This document shows positions 17,796 through 25,768 of a DNA stretch of 64,000 nt, piece after piece. Under the pieces are notes generated by a model that saw only the letters and a program-made list of their open reading frames with translations, ran no database searches and was not told the DNA's origin. Made by a program: the position numbers and the translations under genes. The DNA is taken from the NCBI GenBank assembly GCA_910584935.1, contig CAJUDU010000003.1, positions 1 to 64,000 of the forward strand, in the 5' to 3' direction. Position 1 is the first letter of the stretch; the number at the start of each line of letters is the position of its first letter. Origin of the DNA: an uncultured Butyricicoccus sp. (GTDB lineage Bacteria > Bacillota > Clostridia > Oscillospirales > Butyricicoccaceae).

Positions 17796-18842
17796 TTAAA
17801 TTTTTTGAATTAGCTGGTGCAAGGTTTCTACATCTATTTTTTCGATATCTGCCCGTCCTAAAGTACGGACAAGGATGAAGTTTACTGTAGCACCCATTTT
17901 CTTTTTATCGGACAGCAATGCATGGAAAATATCTTCTCGTGCATAGGGGAGTTCTGTTGGCAAGCCGAGATCCATTAGAATAGAAGCCAACACATCATCC
18001 AAATCATTGCTTTCCCCCATCGCATGGGATAATTTCATCGCGGCAACCATACCGATAGATACCGCTTGTCCATGGGTCAATACGGTATAATTACCGAGTT
18101 TTTCAGCCGCATGGCCAATGGTATGCCCGAAATTCAGGATCATACGCAGCCCAGTATCGCGTTCATCTGCTTCAACAACATCACGCTTGATTTTAACGCA
18201 TTCATAAATAATGTCTTCAATGCGTTCCCGGTAGCGTGGCATACGGATCATATCTAAAATACCGCGGTTTTTGATACAGCCATACTTTACGACTTCTGCC
18301 ATGCCGTCTGCAAAGGTTGCGTCTGGCAAGGTAGAAAGCATTTCCGGATCAATCAGCACCAGCCGTGGCTGATAAAATGCACCAACCAGGTTTTTCCCTT
18401 GCGGCAGGTCAACTGCTGTTTTGCCGCCAACTGAGGAATCCACCTGCGCAAGCAAGGTGGTAGGGATTTGGCATAAGGGGACACCGCGCAGGAATGTTGC
18501 TGCGGCAAATCCTGTAATGTCACCTGTTACGCCGCCGCCTAATGCAATAATAAGATCTTTTCGCGTTAGCCCATTTTTCAGGAAATCACAGTATAGACCT
18601 TCCACAGTTGCAAGCCGTTTATATTCTTCACCCGCAGGAATTACCGATACCGAAACTGGCAAGCTGAACTGGTCTTGCAATGTTTTCAGATAAAGTGGGG
18701 CAACAACCGAATCCGTCACAATATGTACACGACTGGGGGTAAAATACCGCATACATTGCGCGGCTGCTTGTGAAAGCAGACCAGCACTGATTAAAATGTC
18801 TGATTTGCTGCTGGTTCCGGTCAAGGTCAGTTGTTTTATCAT
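17796..18842 (-). CDS. aroB: 3-dehydroquinate synthase
   Basis: NAD- and metal-dependent cyclisation of DAHP to 3-dehydroquinate. The 348-residue protein has GEEYKRLATVEGLYCDFL near residue 68, LIALGGGVTGDITGFAAATF near 90, QVDSSVGGKTAVDLPQGKN near 130 and NFGHTIGHAAEKL near 230, which carry the NAD and metal ligands. The start at 18842 is 9 bases after GGAG; the upstream frame overlaps aroF and has no family residues. The next step, dehydroquinate dehydratase (aroD/aroQ), is not encoded anywhere in this window. Confidence 0.96.
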   Translation of the reverse strand: MIKQLTLTGTSSKSDILISAGLLSQAAAQCMRYFTPSRVHIVTDSVVAPLYLKTLQDQFSLPVSVSVIPAGEEYKRLATVEGLYCDFLKNGLTRKDLIIALGGGVTGDITGFAAATFLRGVPLCQIPTTLLAQVDSSVGGKTAVDLPQGKNLVGAFYQPRLVLIDPEMLSTLPDATFADGMAEVVKYGCIKNRGILDMIRMPRYRERIEDIIYECVKIKRDVVEADERDTGLRMILNFGHTIGHAAEKLGNYTVLTHGQAVSIGMVAAMKLSHAMGESNDLDDVLASILMDLGLPTELPYAREDIFHALLSDKKKMGATVNFILVRTLGRADIEKIDVETLHQLIQKI

Positions 18843-18868
18843 GGTTTGCCGCTCCTTTTTGATATGTT

Positions 18869-19888
18869 TCAAATTTCGCGTCCCATCGCATTAGCGATGC
18901 CACGCAGGGAAGCCATGGTTTCCTCAAAAGATTCATAGGTCAAAGACTGGGCGCCGTCAGAAAGCGCGTGGGCGGGGTCGTTATGGACTTCAATCATTAA
19001 CCCATCAGCGCCGGCAGCAATTGCCGCACGTGCAAGCGGCGCAACCATCCAATAGATTCCGCCCGCATGGGAGGGGTCAACAATAACGGGTAAATGGCTA
19101 ATGCGTTTAAGCACAGGGACAGCAGAAATATCCAATGTATTGCGGGTATAGGTTTCATAGGTGCGGATGCCGCGTTCACATAAGATAACATTTTCATTAC
19201 CGCCAGCCATTAAGTATTCAGCAGACATCAAAAATTCTTCAATGGTGTTGGCAAAGCCGCGTTTTAGCAACACAGGCTTATTGATTCGCCCCAGTTCTTT
19301 CAGCAACTCAAAATTCTGCATATTTCGTGCGCCCACTTGGAAACAATCACATTTGTCTAAAAATAGTTCGATATGGGCTGGGTTTGTGATTTCTGTAACG
19401 ATTGGAAGTCCGGTTTCTTGATGTGCATGGTGTAGAAGTTCCAGTCCCTCAGCTTTAAGTCCCTGGAAAGAATATGGGGAGGAACGTGGTTTCCATGCAC
19501 CCCCACGCAGCACGGTAGCGCCTTGACTTTGGGCGTGCTTCGCGATATCTGTAATTTGTTCCCGGCTTTCCACAGAACATGGACCTGCCATAACAACAAT
19601 TTTGCGGTCCCCAACAAATACGTCTTGACCAATTTGAATTACGCTGTCTTGCGGGTGCATTTTACGGTTTGCCAGTTTGAATGGTTCCTGTACTTTGGTA
19701 ATCCGTTCTACATATTCATCACGCAGCAGGGCATCTTTATCAACCGATGCGGTATCGCCAATTAATGCTAGGACAGTTGTGCCTGTGCCATAAAGCGGGT
19801 TTACATGGACACCAAAACGTTCTGTCAGCCATCCAGAAAGATGGTCAATATGCTCTTTGGATGCGCCATTTTTCATTACAATAATCAT
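18869..19888 (-). CDS. aroF: DAHP synthase with N-terminal ferredoxin-like regulatory domain
   Basis: First enzyme of the shikimate pathway (PEP plus erythrose 4-phosphate to DAHP). The 339-residue protein is the AroF/Thermotoga type: an N-terminal ferredoxin-like domain (about 1-70, MIIVMKNGASKEHIDHL) that confers feedback control in relatives, then a barrel with VMAGPCSVESREQI, GATVLRGGAWKPRSSPYSFQG and VIVDPSHAGG near residue 265. AGGAG lies 9 bases before the chosen ATG; frames reaching further upstream run into the T-box terminator. It is the first gene behind the leader. Confidence 0.95.
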   Translation of the reverse strand: MIIVMKNGASKEHIDHLSGWLTERFGVHVNPLYGTGTTVLALIGDTASVDKDALLRDEYVERITKVQEPFKLANRKMHPQDSVIQIGQDVFVGDRKIVVMAGPCSVESREQITDIAKHAQSQGATVLRGGAWKPRSSPYSFQGLKAEGLELLHHAHQETGLPIVTEITNPAHIELFLDKCDCFQVGARNMQNFELLKELGRINKPVLLKRGFANTIEEFLMSAEYLMAGGNENVILCERGIRTYETYTRNTLDISAVPVLKRISHLPVIVDPSHAGGIYWMVAPLARAAIAAGADGLMIEVHNDPAHALSDGAQSLTYESFEETMASLRGIANAMGREI

Positions 19889-19953
19889 ATCATAAATCTC
19901 CTTTGGAAAAGTGTAAATAGTGTGTAAAAATCGGCTGGGCAGCAATTGTGCAT

Positions 19954-19996
19954 GAAAAAAACCTTCCGCCCATCCGGTTAGAGAAGGGACGAAAGG
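19954..19996 (-). terminator. T-box-controlled intrinsic terminator
   Basis: On the minus strand CCTTTCGTCC pairs with GGGCGGAAGG (two G-U pairs) and is followed by seven T. It is about 65 bases before the aroF start and directly follows the T-box core, as expected for the regulated attenuator. Confidence 0.9.
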
Positions 19997-20243
19997 TATA
20001 ACTTCCGCGGTACCACCCAATATTCGGCAAAACGCCGCACTTTAAATCCGATACAAACATATCGTACCTGGGTAACGGCAGGAATCCGTCAAAGCCTACT
20101 GGGCAAAAAAAGGTTTCAGCTTTGCAGCTCAAGAGGGAACTTCATAAAACCAATGCCTGCACCCACTTACAGTCAGGATGGATGCTCCCTAAAAAGCACG
20201 AGTGGTTTTATTACTTTCTCTTTCATCACATTTACAATATACG
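19954..20243 (-). ncRNA. T-box leader of the aro-pheA operon, probable Phe specifier
   Basis: Minus-strand leader of about 290 nt. The T-box core GGGTGGTACCGCGGA lies at 20004-20018. Stem I can be drawn: AAGAG (20222-20218) pairs with CTCTT (20135-20131), then an internal loop with AGUA on the 5' side and GAAGUUCCC on the 3' side, then ATAAAACCA pairing with TGGTTTTAT. The specifier position gives UUC at 20139-20137 (Phe), although GUU one base earlier cannot be excluded by eye. A stem CGATA/TATCG follows at about 20072-20057. Uncharged tRNA should stabilise the antiterminator and allow expression of aroF to aroEK. Confidence 0.93.
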
Positions 20244-20249
20244 TGTATT

Positions 20250-20278
20250 ATTATACGAATCCACGGGGGTTTTGTCAA
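20250..20278 (-). promoter_or_regulatory. Consensus sigma-A promoter of the aro operon
   Basis: Minus strand: TTGACA (20278-20273), 17-base spacer, TATAAT (20255-20250). Both hexamers are perfect, so initiation should be strong and control should rest with the T-box. The start point is expected near 20243. Confidence 0.9.
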
Positions 20279-20298
20279 GAGGAAAAAAATAAATTGCG

Positions 20299-20327
20299 TC
20301 ATATGGCTTGTCTTTGTTTCATAGGAT
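20299..20327 (+). promoter_or_regulatory. Candidate sigma-E promoter of spoIIIA
   Basis: TCATATG (20299-20305), 14 bases, CATAGGAT (20320-20327). This resembles the sigma-E pattern (ATATT-like -35, CATA...T -10) that drives spoIIIA in Bacillus in the mother cell. It starts 21 bp from the divergent aro promoter. Confidence 0.5.
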
Positions 20328-20343
20328 AAAGCAGGTGATGAAA

Positions 20344-21261
20344 ATGAAAATACAGGAATCCAGAATCAGGGCATATACAGAAGCGGTAAATTGTCTGCCG
20401 CCACGCCTACAAAACGCAGTATTGCATATCCCAGATATCGAAAAATCCAGTTGTGAAGAACTGCGCTTGCGTGCCGGACAGGCAATCTATATTTCTTTGG
20501 AAGGGAAGGAAAAACCAGTTTCTCAACTTCGGGTGGGAATAGAAGATTTGAGGGAAACTGTAAGCCGGGCGGCAAGGTATTCGGTACATAGCTTTGGTGA
20601 AGCATTGGCGCAAGGGTACTTGCCTTTAGAGGGCGGGCACAGGTTAGGGGTATGCGGTACAGCCGTACTAAAAGCAGGAAATATTGCAGGCATCCGTACC
20701 ATTACATCATTGAACCTACGTATCGCTTGCCAGTCTTTGGGCAGTGCGGATTCTGTACTGCATGGGGTACTGCATGATGAGCAAGTGAAAAGCACCTTGG
20801 TGATTTCACCGCCTGGGTTTGGCAAGACAACATTGCTGCGTGATTTAATCCGGCAAATATCTGGACAGGGCATACGCTGCGCTGTGGCAGATGAACGTGG
20901 GGAACTGGCTGCACTGCGGGATGGCATCCCGCAATTTGATATCGGCATCCAAACTGATATCATGGATGGATGTCCGAAAGCACAAGGCGCTATGCTGCTG
21001 ATTAAAACCATGTCACCAACAGTTGTGGCATTGGATGAAATTACTGCTTCGCAGGATGTAGAAGCCATTGCATATGCTGGACATTGTGGCGTAGCGGTTT
21101 TGGCAACAGCGCATGCTTTTGGTGTAAAGGATTTATCTTGCCGCCCACTTTATCGGCAAATGCTTCAGCTTGGCGTTTTTGAACAGATTATAAGCATTGA
21201 GTGCAAAAATGGTGGACGGGAATATAAAATATCCGATTTAAGGGGGGATGGGGATGCTTAG
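20344..21261 (+). CDS. spoIIIAA: Stage III sporulation protein AA, ATPase
   Basis: A 305-residue ATPase related to secretion ATPases of the PilT/VirB11 type; it energises the SpoIIIA-SpoIIQ channel between mother cell and forespore. Walker A reads PPGFGKTTLLRDLIRQ near residue 160, and a Walker-B-like VVALDEITASQDVEAI lies near 232. The start at 20344 is preceded by AGG at 8 bases; methionines at 20338 and the upstream frame are too close to or before the candidate sigma-E promoter. It overlaps spoIIIAB by 8 bp. Confidence 0.95.
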   Translation: MKIQESRIRAYTEAVNCLPPRLQNAVLHIPDIEKSSCEELRLRAGQAIYISLEGKEKPVSQLRVGIEDLRETVSRAARYSVHSFGEALAQGYLPLEGGHRLGVCGTAVLKAGNIAGIRTITSLNLRIACQSLGSADSVLHGVLHDEQVKSTLVISPPGFGKTTLLRDLIRQISGQGIRCAVADERGELAALRDGIPQFDIGIQTDIMDGCPKAQGAMLLIKTMSPTVVALDEITASQDVEAIAYAGHCGVAVLATAHAFGVKDLSCRPLYRQMLQLGVFEQIISIECKNGGREYKISDLRGDGDA

Positions 21262-21772
21262 GCTGCTTGGTACGGTATTGGTGATTGGTGCGTGTTCTGC
21301 TCTTGGGTTTTCAGCTAGGCAGCACATGGCGCATCGAGTTATTATACTGGAACAGTTCATACAGATGTTGGACATGATATCCGCAGAATTGGATAATCAT
21401 CAAACACCTTTGCCAGATATCATCCATCAGCTGGCAGAAGAAAGCGGTACAGAACTGCGGCGGCTGTTTTCTGAAATGAACCGCCGTCTTGCTTGTAAAG
21501 ATGGGCTTTCGTTTGCATACCGCTGGCAGACAACTATACGGGATATGGCACCAGAATTAGGGCTGGAAAGTGAAGAAATTACGATTTTGCGGGATGTTGC
21601 AGCCTATTTGGGACGTTATCAAGCAGAACAGCAGATTTTTGGGTTACAGCAGACACGTGCACGTTTAGAGTCTGTAAAGGCAAATGCCTTGCATACCTTG
21701 CAGACAAAGGGAAGTGTTTACCGTACCTGTGGGATTGCGGGTGGTATTGTGGCAGTCCTAATGATGTTGTGA
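21254..21772 (+). CDS. spoIIIAB: Stage III sporulation protein AB
   Basis: A 172-residue membrane protein of the engulfment channel, with an N-terminal hydrophobic segment (LLGTVLVIGACSALGFSAR) followed by a soluble helical region and a final hydrophobic stretch, a plan shared with GspF-like proteins. It includes LDMISAELDNHQTPLPDI near residue 36. The ATG at 21254 is 6 bases after GGGGGG; the in-frame ATG at 21248 touches that G-run, so I did not use it. Confidence 0.93.
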   Translation: MLRLLGTVLVIGACSALGFSARQHMAHRVIILEQFIQMLDMISAELDNHQTPLPDIIHQLAEESGTELRRLFSEMNRRLACKDGLSFAYRWQTTIRDMAPELGLESEEITILRDVAAYLGRYQAEQQIFGLQQTRARLESVKANALHTLQTKGSVYRTCGIAGGIVAVLMML

Positions 21773-21782
21773 GGTGGAAGCA

Positions 21783-21977
21783 GTGCAAATTGATTTGATT
21801 TTCAAAATTGCTGCAATTGGGATACTGGTTGCGGTATTTAACCAACTTTTAATCCGCTCTGGCAGGGAGGAACAGGCGTTAATGACAACACTTGCTGGGC
21901 TTGTGGTGGTTATGATGATTTTAGTACAAGAAATAGGAAATTTATTCAGTATGATGAAATCGGTTTTTGGGTTTTAA
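21783..21977 (+). CDS. spoIIIAC: Stage III sporulation protein AC
   Basis: A 64-residue two-helix membrane protein: LIFKIAAIGILVAVFNQLL, a short polar turn, then LAGLVVVMMILVQEIGNLF. This is the typical SpoIIIAC size and layout. The likely start is GTG at 21783, 5 bases after GAGGTGG; a GTG at 21774 lies within that binding site. It is part of the spoIIIA channel. Confidence 0.9.
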   Translation: MQIDLIFKIAAIGILVAVFNQLLIRSGREEQALMTTLAGLVVVMMILVQEIGNLFSMMKSVFGF

Positions 21978-21980
21978 CGT

Positions 21981-22367
21981 ATGGAAATGGTTTCATGGAT
22001 TGGAATTGCACTGACGGCTGCAATTCTTGCGTTGACGCTGAAACAACAGCAGCCTATTTTTTCATTGATGATAACTATTGCCGCTGTGTTGTGCTTGCTT
22101 TGGATTACAGCGCAATCGCTCAGCCAGTTGCTCCGGACATTGAAAAGCCTTGCAGATGCTGCAAAGATATCATCAGGCATTTATCTGCCGGTATTAAAAG
22201 CAGTCGGTATTGCTGCTGCGGTTCGTGTTGCAGGTGCAATCTGTAAAGATGCTGGACAGAGCGCACTTTGCATCAAATTGGAACTGCTGGGCAGTATTGC
22301 GGCGCTGGCAGCTTGCCTGCCGCTTTTCGAACAGCTTTTATCGTTGGTTGCGGATATGTTAGGATAG
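21981..22367 (+). CDS. spoIIIAD: Stage III sporulation protein AD
   Basis: A 128-residue membrane protein with three to four hydrophobic segments, related to SpoIIIAC in its first half (VSWIGIALTAAILALTLKQQQP). It has the SpoIIIAD pattern YLPVLKAVGIAAAVRVAGAICKDAGQSAL near residue 68-97, given here in separate parts because it is long: YLPVLKAVGI then CKDAGQSAL. It sits 3 bp after spoIIIAC in the conserved order. Confidence 0.93.
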   Translation: MEMVSWIGIALTAAILALTLKQQQPIFSLMITIAAVLCLLWITAQSLSQLLRTLKSLADAAKISSGIYLPVLKAVGIAAAVRVAGAICKDAGQSALCIKLELLGSIAALAACLPLFEQLLSLVADMLG

Positions 22368-22383
22368 GGAAAGGTGGTGTTTT

Positions 22384-23487
22384 ATGAAAAAGAAGCTATT
22401 GGCACTGGCGGCTGCGATATGGCTATGTTTTTCCTATGCGCAGGCTGCTGACCCAAATAATATCTGCAGTCAAATTGGGGCAGGGGATTTATTTCAAGCC
22501 CTGCCTGATGAGGCGGAAGATGCTTTATATGGTCTCAATACAGAGAATGCTGCGGAAAATTGGGAATCAACTATTGTGCGTTTATTTAAAAACTTGGATA
22601 CGAGAAAATTTTTATCCAGCGCATTATGGAGTTTAAGCAAAATGATGGCGGTTGCAGTTATTGTCGGAATGCTTGGCGGTATTCGTACAGCGTCTGGCGG
22701 TGGAGATATCCCTATGATCACCATTGCTGGTGCACTTGCCATGACCAGCATTCTGCTTGGAGATTTACGGGGTATGCTGTCACTATGTACCCAAACGCTG
22801 AACCAAACTTCGGTTTTTTCCACAGCATTACTTCCTGTAATGGCTGGTGCCTTAACAGCGTCAGGCGCACCAGCTGTTGCCACAGCAACGCAAGGTATTA
22901 CCATGTTAGCACTTGATTTACTGATACGGTTTATTACAGAATTGCTTGTGCCAGCAGTTTGCGCTCATATTGCAATTATTACTGTTAATTCTGCGCTGGG
23001 TAATGATATTTTAGGCGGGCTGGAGTCTTTTGTAAAATGGATGACAACCAGCAGTTTAAAACTCATACTTACCGTGTTTATCGCATATCTTTCAATATCA
23101 GGGGCAATTGGTGGGAGTGTGGATGCAGTTACGCTGAAAGCAGCAAAATTTGCAGTTTCCGGTTCTGTACCTGTGGTAGGCGGCATTATTTCTGATGCAA
23201 CTGAATCTATGCTTGCTGGTATGGCTGCGGTAAAAAATGCGGTTGGCATTTTAGGGATGCTTGGTGTAGCAGCAATTTGCATTGCGCCATTTTTGCAAGT
23301 AGGCATCAATTATTTGCTGTTTAAAGCAGGTTCTGCGGTATTGTCCCCAATTTGCAGCAGCCCGCTTGCCAAGTTAATGGCTGGGCTAAGTGATAGTTTC
23401 GGGCTGATGCTTGGAATGCTTGGCACATGCAGCGCAGTGTTGTTTTTTGAACTTGTTTTTTCGATTATTATGGTGAAACCAATATGA
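22384..23487 (+). CDS. spoIIIAE: Stage III sporulation protein AE
   Basis: A 367-residue polytopic membrane protein with a signal-like N-terminus (LLALAAAIWLCFSYAQA) and about six to eight later hydrophobic segments. It resembles a permease-like component of the SpoIIIA channel. AAAGGTGG precedes the start. The stop overlaps spoIIIAF by 4 bp. Confidence 0.93.
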   Translation: MKKKLLALAAAIWLCFSYAQAADPNNICSQIGAGDLFQALPDEAEDALYGLNTENAAENWESTIVRLFKNLDTRKFLSSALWSLSKMMAVAVIVGMLGGIRTASGGGDIPMITIAGALAMTSILLGDLRGMLSLCTQTLNQTSVFSTALLPVMAGALTASGAPAVATATQGITMLALDLLIRFITELLVPAVCAHIAIITVNSALGNDILGGLESFVKWMTTSSLKLILTVFIAYLSISGAIGGSVDAVTLKAAKFAVSGSVPVVGGIISDATESMLAGMAAVKNAVGILGMLGVAAICIAPFLQVGINYLLFKAGSAVLSPICSSPLAKLMAGLSDSFGLMLGMLGTCSAVLFFELVFSIIMVKPI

Positions 23488-23969
23488 CTGGAATATTAAG
23501 ACCAATTATCTTAGGCGTTTCTGCATCTGCCTTACTGGGCAGCGCCGCAATGGCGCTGGTGCATACAGGCGCATTACGGGAGGTAATCCGGTTGGCAGTA
23601 GGGGTTATGATGATTTTATCTTTGCTGCTTCCGGTTTCCAAGCTGCATTTCAGCCTGCCTTTGGATTGGATGCGCAACCATACCCAATCTGTGTCCAAAC
23701 AGGTAGAGCAAGTACAGCAGCAGCGAAAAGGTTGGATGGCAGAGTCCTCTGCAAAAGAGGTCAGTACATATATGATGCACCGGGCGCGTGCGGAAGGGAT
23801 TGAATGCGAAATCAAGATACAGGCATCTATGGTTTCAGAAGATACAGTTTCTTTGGATCACGCTGAAATCCGGGCGTCACTAACATCAGAGCAGGCAGAA
23901 AAAATTGCTGCCATGCTGGAAACAGAATGCGGTATACCACGGGGGAATCAGACATATGTGGAAAACTGA
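23484..23969 (+). CDS. spoIIIAF: Stage III sporulation protein AF
   Basis: A 161-residue protein with two N-terminal membrane segments (about 8-28 and 33-55) and a C-terminal soluble domain of the ring-building fold shared with AG and AH. It ends LETECGIPRGNQTYVEN, typical of the family. It overlaps spoIIIAG by 14 bp. Confidence 0.92.
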   Translation: MTGILRPIILGVSASALLGSAAMALVHTGALREVIRLAVGVMMILSLLLPVSKLHFSLPLDWMRNHTQSVSKQVEQVQQQRKGWMAESSAKEVSTYMMHRARAEGIECEIKIQASMVSEDTVSLDHAEIRASLTSEQAEKIAAMLETECGIPRGNQTYVEN

Positions 23970-24480
23970 AATCCTAAAATGGGGCACAAATCTTATGCCT
24001 ATACTGCAAAAATATAAGTATGTGTTTGTTATCTTGCTGGCAGGGCTTATCATGTTATATGCAGGTGCGCTGCGTGATAAGCCAGAACAAGAAATTAAAC
24101 AGGAAACAGAAATATTTGGGTTAGAAAACTTCAAGGAAGATTTGCAAAGCAAATTATCCCATATTGAAGGTGCGGGACAAGTGGAGTTGCTTTTATCATT
24201 GGAAGGCAGTGAAGAAACTGTGTATGCTTCTAATGTTCGGCAGTCCAGCACAGGGGATGATAATACTTCTTATGAAAATAGCCTTACGGTGCTGTCAGAT
24301 GGAAGCTATGGAGAACAGCCAGTGCGTACCAAAAGCATTTGCCCGACTTTTCGCGGTGCAGTAGTGCTGTGTGAAGGTGGTGACCAGATAGCAGTACGCC
24401 TTGCAGTGACAGAGGCGGTTTCAGCAGCGTGCGGACTTGGCGCAGATAAAATTTCAGTTTTGAAAATGCAAAGCAAATAA
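23956..24480 (+). CDS. spoIIIAG: Stage III sporulation protein AG
   Basis: A 174-residue protein with one N-terminal membrane segment (YKYVFVILLAGLIMLYAGAL) and a soluble domain, LSHIEGAGQVELLLSLEGSEETVYA, split here as LSHIEGAGQVELLLSL and EGSEETVYA. In Bacillus it forms a large ring in the intermembrane space. The start at 23956 has GGGGG about 10 bases upstream; the longer frame reads through spoIIIAF. Confidence 0.93.
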   Translation: MWKTEILKWGTNLMPILQKYKYVFVILLAGLIMLYAGALRDKPEQEIKQETEIFGLENFKEDLQSKLSHIEGAGQVELLLSLEGSEETVYASNVRQSSTGDDNTSYENSLTVLSDGSYGEQPVRTKSICPTFRGAVVLCEGGDQIAVRLAVTEAVSAACGLGADKISVLKMQSK

Positions 24481-24491
24481 AGGAGGAAATT

Positions 24492-25058
24492 ATGATGAAA
24501 CTGAAAAAACGGGGTGCGGTTTATGGCATTATCGCAGTGATGTTAGGTGTTGCGGTGTACTTAAACTGGAGTTATGTCAGCACACCAGAAGATTTATTGG
24601 TGGCTGGACAGGTGAGCAGCAGCGGGCAGAAGGATAAAGAAGAACAAGATAACGGTGCGGCAAAAGAAACCGGTGGCGCTGCGGATACAGAAGCAGTGAC
24701 CGCAGCTGATTATTTTGCACAGTCCCGGCTGTCGCGTGAAAAAGCACGGGATGAAGCAATTAGCATCCTCAAAGAAACCATGGGGGATGAGGAAACTGAT
24801 GAAAAAGGTAAGACCATGGCAAGTGAGCAGATTTCCAAGCTGGCAGAAGACTCTGTAACAGAAGCACGGATAGAAAGCTTAATTAAAGCAAAAGGGTATA
24901 GCGAAGCGGTGGTATTTCTGGGTACAGACAGCGTGAATGTCATTATTGCCCCGCCACAGGCTGGCTTTACCGAAACAGATGCTTCCAAAATAAAGGATAT
25001 TGTGGTTGCGGAAACCTCACTGGGGGCAGACCAGATTACAATTGTTGAAGCCGGATAA
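24492..25058 (+). CDS. spoIIIAH: Stage III sporulation protein AH
   Basis: A 188-residue protein with an N-terminal membrane anchor (about 9-26), a polar low-complexity linker (about 40-75) and a C-terminal YscJ/FliF-like ring domain. In Bacillus it binds SpoIIQ across the septum. AAAGGAGG lies 5 bases before the start. It is the last gene of the operon; no strong terminator is visible before the next promoter. Confidence 0.94.
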   Translation: MMKLKKRGAVYGIIAVMLGVAVYLNWSYVSTPEDLLVAGQVSSSGQKDKEEQDNGAAKETGGAADTEAVTAADYFAQSRLSREKARDEAISILKETMGDEETDEKGKTMASEQISKLAEDSVTEARIESLIKAKGYSEAVVFLGTDSVNVIIAPPQAGFTETDASKIKDIVVAETSLGADQITIVEAG

Positions 25059-25079
25059 AACGAAAATATAGATTAGGGC

Positions 25080-25108
25080 TTACAATATCTTCTCTGCTGT
25101 GGTATAAT
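25080..25108 (+). promoter_or_regulatory. Sigma-A promoter of the Asp23/Gls24 gene
   Basis: TTACAA (25080-25085), 17-base spacer, TATAAT (25103-25108) with an extended -10 TGG just before it. It lies 103 bp upstream of the start. Confidence 0.8.
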
Positions 25109-25210
25109 AACCTGAAGATAAGCATCATACTATCAAAAGCAACGAGTAAAAGGTTGTTTGCCATGAAGCACATTATTTATGGCAGTATGATTATGAAAGG
25201 AAGCGTTTGT

Positions 25211-25630
25211 ATGGCTGAACATAAGGATTACTGGGCAACGGAAGGCGACCAAGGTACCATTAAGATTTCAGAGGATGTTGTTGCATCAATTGCTGCGTTG
25301 GCAGCTTCCGAAACAGAGGGCGTAAGTGGTTTGTACTCCAGCTTTACCAATGATATCGTGAATTTCCTTGGGAAAAAGAGCCTTGCAAAAGGCGTCCGAG
25401 TTGTTTTGGGGGAAAATGATACTGTTGAAGTGGAAATTTGCTACCTTGCGAAATATGGGTACAGCATTCGCGATGTTGCGAAATCCGTTCAGGAATCTGT
25501 CCGGTCATCAATTGAAGCGATGACTGGCTTGCACACATCAGCAGTCAATATTTTTGTTGGCGGCGTGACATTTGATGCGCCGGAAGAAGTTTCGTCTGTT
25601 CCAGCAGCCGAGATGATGGAAAGCGAATAA
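25211..25630 (+). CDS. Asp23/Gls24-family protein (YqhY-like)
   Basis: A 139-residue cytoplasmic protein of the Asp23/Gls24 family. It has the family core IKISEDVVASIAALAASETEGV near residue 17 (given in parts: IKISEDVVASI and AASETEGV), then VEVEICYLAKYGYSIRDVAK and VNIFVGGVTFD near the end. In Bacillus the equivalent yqhY lies between accC and nusB and affects acetyl-CoA carboxylase activity; accB and accC are absent here. I chose the methionine at 25211 after AAAGGAA; an in-frame ATG at 25193 is possible. It has its own promoter and terminator. Confidence 0.92.
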   Translation: MAEHKDYWATEGDQGTIKISEDVVASIAALAASETEGVSGLYSSFTNDIVNFLGKKSLAKGVRVVLGENDTVEVEICYLAKYGYSIRDVAKSVQESVRSSIEAMTGLHTSAVNIFVGGVTFDAPEEVSSVPAAEMMESE

Positions 25631-25634
25631 GCGG

Positions 25635-25670
25635 ATAAGCGCGGGGATTTGTATCTTCGCGCTTATTTTG
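25635..25670 (+). terminator. Rho-independent terminator after Gls24 gene
   Basis: Stem ATAAGCGCG / CGCGCTTAT (9 bp) around a 14-base loop, followed by TTTTG. It separates the Gls24 gene from the nusB operon. Confidence 0.75.
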
Positions 25671-25693
25671 TTCATTTGTTTTGCTGCTGTCCC

Positions 25694-25722
25694 TTGCGTT
25701 TGCATCAGAAAACGTGTAAAAT
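25694..25722 (+). promoter_or_regulatory. Sigma-A promoter of the nusB-recN operon
   Basis: TTGCGT (25694-25699), 17-base spacer, TAAAAT (25717-25722), 47 bp before the nusB start and just after the upstream terminator. Confidence 0.65.
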
Positions 25723-25768
25723 AAATTACTATAACAGTGATTGCATAAATTTTCTTTGGAGGAGCATA

